A stretch of 64,000 nt of DNA from Omphiscola glabra (Eukaryota > Mollusca > Gastropoda > Lymnaeidae): positions 5,306,329 through 5,370,328 of the forward strand of contig OZ024794.1 in assembly GCA_964017045.1 (NCBI GenBank), written 5' to 3'. The notes under the pieces were generated by a model, which was not told where the DNA came from, did no database searches, and saw nothing but the letters and a program-made list of their open reading frames with translations. Both the position numbers and the translations under genes were made by a program. This document shows, one piece after another, positions 51,981-57,900 of the stretch (positions within the stretch are counted from its first letter, which is position 1; every line of letters begins with the position of its first letter).

Positions 51981-54900
51981 TTACACTAGGACACAGCAAC
52001 TGAGTTATGAACATTATTTTAGTATATTAGAATACGATAATGATCTATAGAACATTAACTTCGTACACTAGAGTACAGTAAAGATCTAAAGATCATTATT
52101 TTTCTGACCCTAAGATAAAGAACAAAGATGTGGCGGGCGTTCCCTGACGACAGACAGCCGAGTCACGTGGGTAGGCGACTTTCCTCAGGCTGAGCTGTAG
52201 CAGACGTTTGAACTTTGAACTCATGCGGGCAAACAGAACGTGGGCGTCAATGAACTTGGTGATATCGGCCTGGACTTGCTCTTCTTGGGACTGTCAACGA
52301 AAACACAGACTACAATATTCGATTATACTTTTTAAAAAGGCAGAATACAATTTTCGATTTCTCTTAAATGAAAGGCGGAATACAATGTTCGATTACACTT
52401 AAACAAAAGGCAGAATGGCCTTCACTATATGATTACAGCTATAAAGACAGAATACAATTTTTTGGATCACATAGAAATTAAAATATTTCAGCCGAAACGT
52501 CCGCTATTTTTTCGGCTTTCCTCATGTTTTCCCTAACCCTGTGTTTTCGATTTCTTGTATAATGATAACAAGCCCAGAACAAGTCTGCAACCTTCCTCAT
52601 GTTTTCCCTTAGCTTGTGTTTTAGATTTCTTGTATCATGATAACAAGCCCAGAACAAGTCTGCAACCATCTATTTAAAAGAAATGATGCATTCCTTTCTT
52701 TAAGAAAGTCTGCCAACCAAGCTGTGGGTTACAGTTTCAACTGTCACGTGGCCTAACAGAGTCACGTGATAAACCTTTTTGCTCGAGAAATAAATCGGCC
52801 ACATTTAATAGAGTTTTTCACAGAGTTAACCTTCTTATGTTCTTGATACGGTCGATAACTTCATCCGTTTGTTGTAGTTTCTAAATCCTGGTTTAGGATC
52901 CACAACAAAAACAAAAGAGAAAATACTTGTAGATTTACATCCTAAAGTCCATTAATATTCAAGTAATTTTACAGTTAAATGTTGAACACGCGATGATCTA
53001 TCACAGTTAGTGGTTTAAGGTTAAAAACTGTAGACTGATATTCATAAATGAGAACTTCTCCATTATAAAGTCTGATTTTCATGACTCGAATCGAACTTAA
53101 ACATTAAAAAGTTTAACTTAGTAACTGTGTGATAAAACGAGATATGTATTTTTTTTTAAGTTTCTCCAATTAGTGTTGTGAAATATTGGTGCCAGCTTAA
53201 ACTCAGCGATTCACTCCTCTAACAAATAATTTTAACTTCTTGGTGTCAGAAAAGGGAAAAGTTACGTGAGAAAAAACAGATATGCGTCTTAATGAAATGG
53301 ATATTTATCACAGCAAGTTGAAGGTCCCTTGAAATCTCATTTTTTTGAGAACGTGGAGCAGTTTATTATTGGTCTCGACAATTTGAGTAGAGACACAACG
53401 GTTACCTTGAGGGCTTTGTCAAACAATGCCTGGTCTATGACCATCACGTGTTACCTTGAGGGCGTTGTCAAACAAGGCCTGGTCTATGACCATCAACTGT
53501 TACCTTGAGGGCCTTGTCAAACAATGCCTGGTCTATGACCATCAAGTGTTACCTTGAGGGCCTTATCAAACATAGACTGGTCTATGATCATTAACAGTTA
53601 CCTTGAGGGCCTTGTCAAACAATGCCTGGTCTATGACCATCAACTCGCACTCTTCGTCCGCCAAGATGGTAGCATTCCTTATCTTCTCCTCGGTCAAGAG
53701 GGCAGCCTCGCCAAAACTCTCACCAGCATCTGAGGACAACGTAATGAGTTGAGACAATAAATGATGTATATTAAGTTTACAAGAAGTTCAACCGACAATG
53801 ACATGAAAACTCGTCCCCCTAGATAAGTGGTTCTCAACCTTCCTAATGCCGTGACCCTTTACTTTAATACAGTTCTTCATTTTGTGGTGACCTATTAACC
53901 ATAAAATTACGTTCGTTGCTACTTCATAAATAAGTTTTTTCTGATGGACTTAGTCACCCGCCCCCCCCCCCCCGGTTTCGTTGCCCACAGGTTAAGAAAC
54001 CACTGCCCTCGTTTCTATGTGACCTTTTGGTGAAACCGACATATTTGATTTTGAAAATTTGATGTTTAGATTCCAAAAGCTAAACGCGTTTTTATTGAAT
54101 TTGTTGTAACACAGTGATCTAATCCTGACAAGATTAAATTAATGACACAAATACGTGGGAAGATATTTGTTGCCAAGACACTTCAACAAGAAAATTTAAG
54201 AAGACACTTCCACAAGACACTTCCACAAGACACTTCAACAAGGTACTACAACACGACACTTCAACAAGAAAATTTAAGAAGACACTTCAACAAGGTACTT
54301 CAACAAGGTACTACAACACGACACTTCAACAAGAAAATTTAAGAAGACACTTCAACAAGACACTTCAACAAGAGACTTCAACAAGGTACTACCAGACGAC
54401 ACTTCAACAAGAAAATTTAAGAAGACACTTCAACAAGACACTTCAACAATCCACTTCAACAAGACACTTATATTCAAATTAATTTGTAGAAAAGGATGGG
54501 GAAGTAAAAACCTACCATATTTCATGATGAACTTCCCGAACTTCGACCTCTCACCTCCACCTGACTTGACTTCATCAGTAGATTTTCGGCCTCGGCCACC
54601 TCTTGCCAGGGGCGTGTCATCTTCTCCCGTCAGTTGGGGATCAATATAAACGAGGCTGGACCCCCGGAGTAGTACATACATGCTTTAGTTTTGGAAGGAA
54701 AGTTTGGAGTCGATAAATTGTTTTTTTTCTATATAATACTTGTAGGATTATATAAACATATGTCTCATATCACAACTTGATTTAAACGTGTGTATTCAGT
54801 CATTCAGTCATTCAGTCACTCAGTCATTCAGTCATTCAGTCATCCAGCCATTCAGTAACTCGATGTGCTTCGTGTAAACATCCAAGATGCTTTTGAAAGC

Positions 54901-57900
54901 AGGCTCACCACTTGCCCTTTGTCCCTCCCCCTCCTCTAGTTAGCTCCCCAGTGACCTACCGGTCTCCAAGATCCCCTTGTTGTATGATGACGTCATCGCT
55001 TGAACACGTCTGGTACTGACAGTATTTGACAATGTCAAGAAGTTCTCCTGTACAATTAGATGTGATTAATTCCAAGTTTATTATAACATGGGGACCATTG
55101 TACTTGAGATAAAAGAAAGTCAGCGCCATCCAGAAACACATTATGCTCAAAGACGTTAGAAGAGGAGTCACGTGATGACGTAAGGTCTTTGTATATTGTC
55201 ACCATTGGTAATGTGAGTGTTTTGACAAGATAAGGACACGGCTTCTTGCAACTGAATCAATTTCAAATAATTATATTGTGTTTATATTTCACTGTATATT
55301 TTTGACATATCCAGTTACTATGGAATTTATTTGATGGCTTTTTCAGTAGATTATTAACATTAAGCATAACTGAATTATTCCTAGTATAATTCATAACTAT
55401 ATCTAATAAACCGTATAATCATTAATCAAATCAATTCCTTATATGTGACCATTTTAAAAATATTTCCCTAAATATTTCATATTTCAAGACATTTGTCTAT
55501 CATTAGTTGTACAAGTATATTAAGTGTATAAATATATTGGCTATCATTAGTTGTACAAGTATATTAAGTGTATAAATATATTGTCCATCAGTAGTTGTAC
55601 AAGTGTATTAAGTGTATAATTATATTGTCCATCATTAGTTGTACAAGTATATTAAGTGTCTAAATATAGTGTCCATCATTAGTTGTAGTACATCATATTA
55701 AGTGTAATAACATATTGTCTATCATTAGGTGTCTAAATATAGTGTCCATCATTAGTTGTACAAGTATATTAAGTGTTTAAATATAGTGTCCATCATTAGT
55801 TGTACAAGTATATTAAATGTATAAATATATTGTCCAACATTAGTTGTAGTACATCATATTAAGTGTATTAACATATTGTCTATCATTAGTTGTACTTGTA
55901 CATTAAGTGTATTAACATATTGTCTATCATTAGTTGTACTTGTACATTAAGTGTATTAACATATTGTCTATCATTAGTTGTACTTGTACATTAAGTGTAT
56001 TAACATATTGTCTATCATTAGTTGTACTTGTACATTAAGTGTATTAACATATTGTCTATCATTAGTTGTACTTGTACATTAAGAGTACTAACGTACGTGT
56101 ATTGATAGTTCGTAATATCGCCACACGCCTCCTGAGCCATGGTAGAAACGCCTCAATGTCCTCCTCTTCCCTGTGACTGGACGGCTTTGAGATGACCGCT
56201 ATGAGCTGGTCAGTTGGATGGTACGTCATGCTTGGTGAATCAACAAGTCAACGTCTTCAAACAGATCCAACCATAAATCTGTTCCCTTACAGCTTTATGT
56301 TAAGATAGTGTGTCCTGACACAAACATTCTGTCCGGAGCCATTTCTGTGACAGCTGTCTGGTCAAGCACTGTCTACATCAAACTTGCAATATCAATGATG
56401 ACGTAAAACAGATCCCATTTCAGTGAAATAATCTCAAAAACTCTCAACTGCTGACGTGGTTTAACTGAACTCGGGCAGTAAAACTGTTTTTTCCCCCACA
56501 ATATTCACTAGACATTGATGATATACCTAGGAATAAACAAGACTGCTGTTAAATCATGCAACACATATAATTATACAAAGAATAAATCCCGTCTATGAAT
56601 TCTTAAATTTTGTGGTGATTTTAAATACCCAAAGTTTGTAAACTTGAAAACTAATTTAACGAAAACAGAATAACCAAGATGAAGCTCGAACCGACGGCAG
56701 GTGCACTGCGTACTGTCTGTCAGTAGCCCACCTCACCCTACCCAACATTCAATGTCTGCAGTCCATACGTTTCTCTTAAAGTCCTCTCTAGGAGCCCTTG
56801 ACTTCTTTGAAACACGTATAATTATAATGTATGTATAATGCAGGCGTCTTTTCGGCTTTTGTAATAGTTTTTAAATGTTCGGATGGTTTCTTTGGAATCA
56901 ATGAATAGTGAATGTGTTAAATGTGTTTTAATAGTGACTGTGTTAAATATGTGTTTTAATGGTGAATGTGTTAAATATGTGCTTTAATAGTGACTGTGTT
57001 AAATATGTGTTTTAATAGTGACTGTTAAATTTATGTTTTAATAGTGACTGTGTTAAATATGTGCTTTAATAGTGACTGTGTTAAATATGTGCTTTAATAG
57101 TGACTGTGTTAAATTTGTGTTTTAATAGTGAATGTGTTAAATATGTGTTTAAAGGTGACTGTTAAATATGTGCTTTAATAGTGACTGTGTTAAATATGTG
57201 CTTTAATAGTGAATGTGTTAAATTTGTGTTTTAATAGTGAATGTGTTAAATATGTGTTTAAAGGTGACTGTGTTAAATTTGTGTTTTAATAGTAACTGTG
57301 TTAAATATGTGTTTTAATAGTGACTGTGTTAAATATGTGTTTTAATAGTGACTGTGTTAAATATTTGTTTTAATAGTGACTGTGTTAAATATGTGTTTAA
57401 AGGTGACTGTGTTAAATATGTGCTTTAATAGTGACTGTGTTAAATTTGTGTTTTAATAGTAACTGTGTTAAATATGTTTTTTAATAGTTAATGTGTTAAA
57501 TATGTGCTTTAATAGTGACTGTGTTAAATATGTGCTTTAATAGTGACTGTGTTAAATATGTGTTTTAATAGTGACTGTGTTAAATTTGTGTTTTAAGAGT
57601 GACTGTGTTAAATTTGTGTTTTAATAGTGACTGTGTTAAATTTGTGTTTTAATAGTGACTGTGTTAAATTTGTGTTTTAATAGTGACTGTGTTAAATTTG
57701 TATTTTAATAGTGACTGTGTTAAATATGTGTTTTAATAGTGACTGTGGTAAATATGTGTGTTTTAATAGTGACTGTGTTAAATGTGTGTTTTAATAGTGA
57801 CTGTGTTAAATTTGTGTTTTAAAAGTGACTGTGTTAAATTTGTGTTTTAATAGTGACTGTGTTAAATATGTGTTTTAATGAAATACTTTGACAACGTTAT

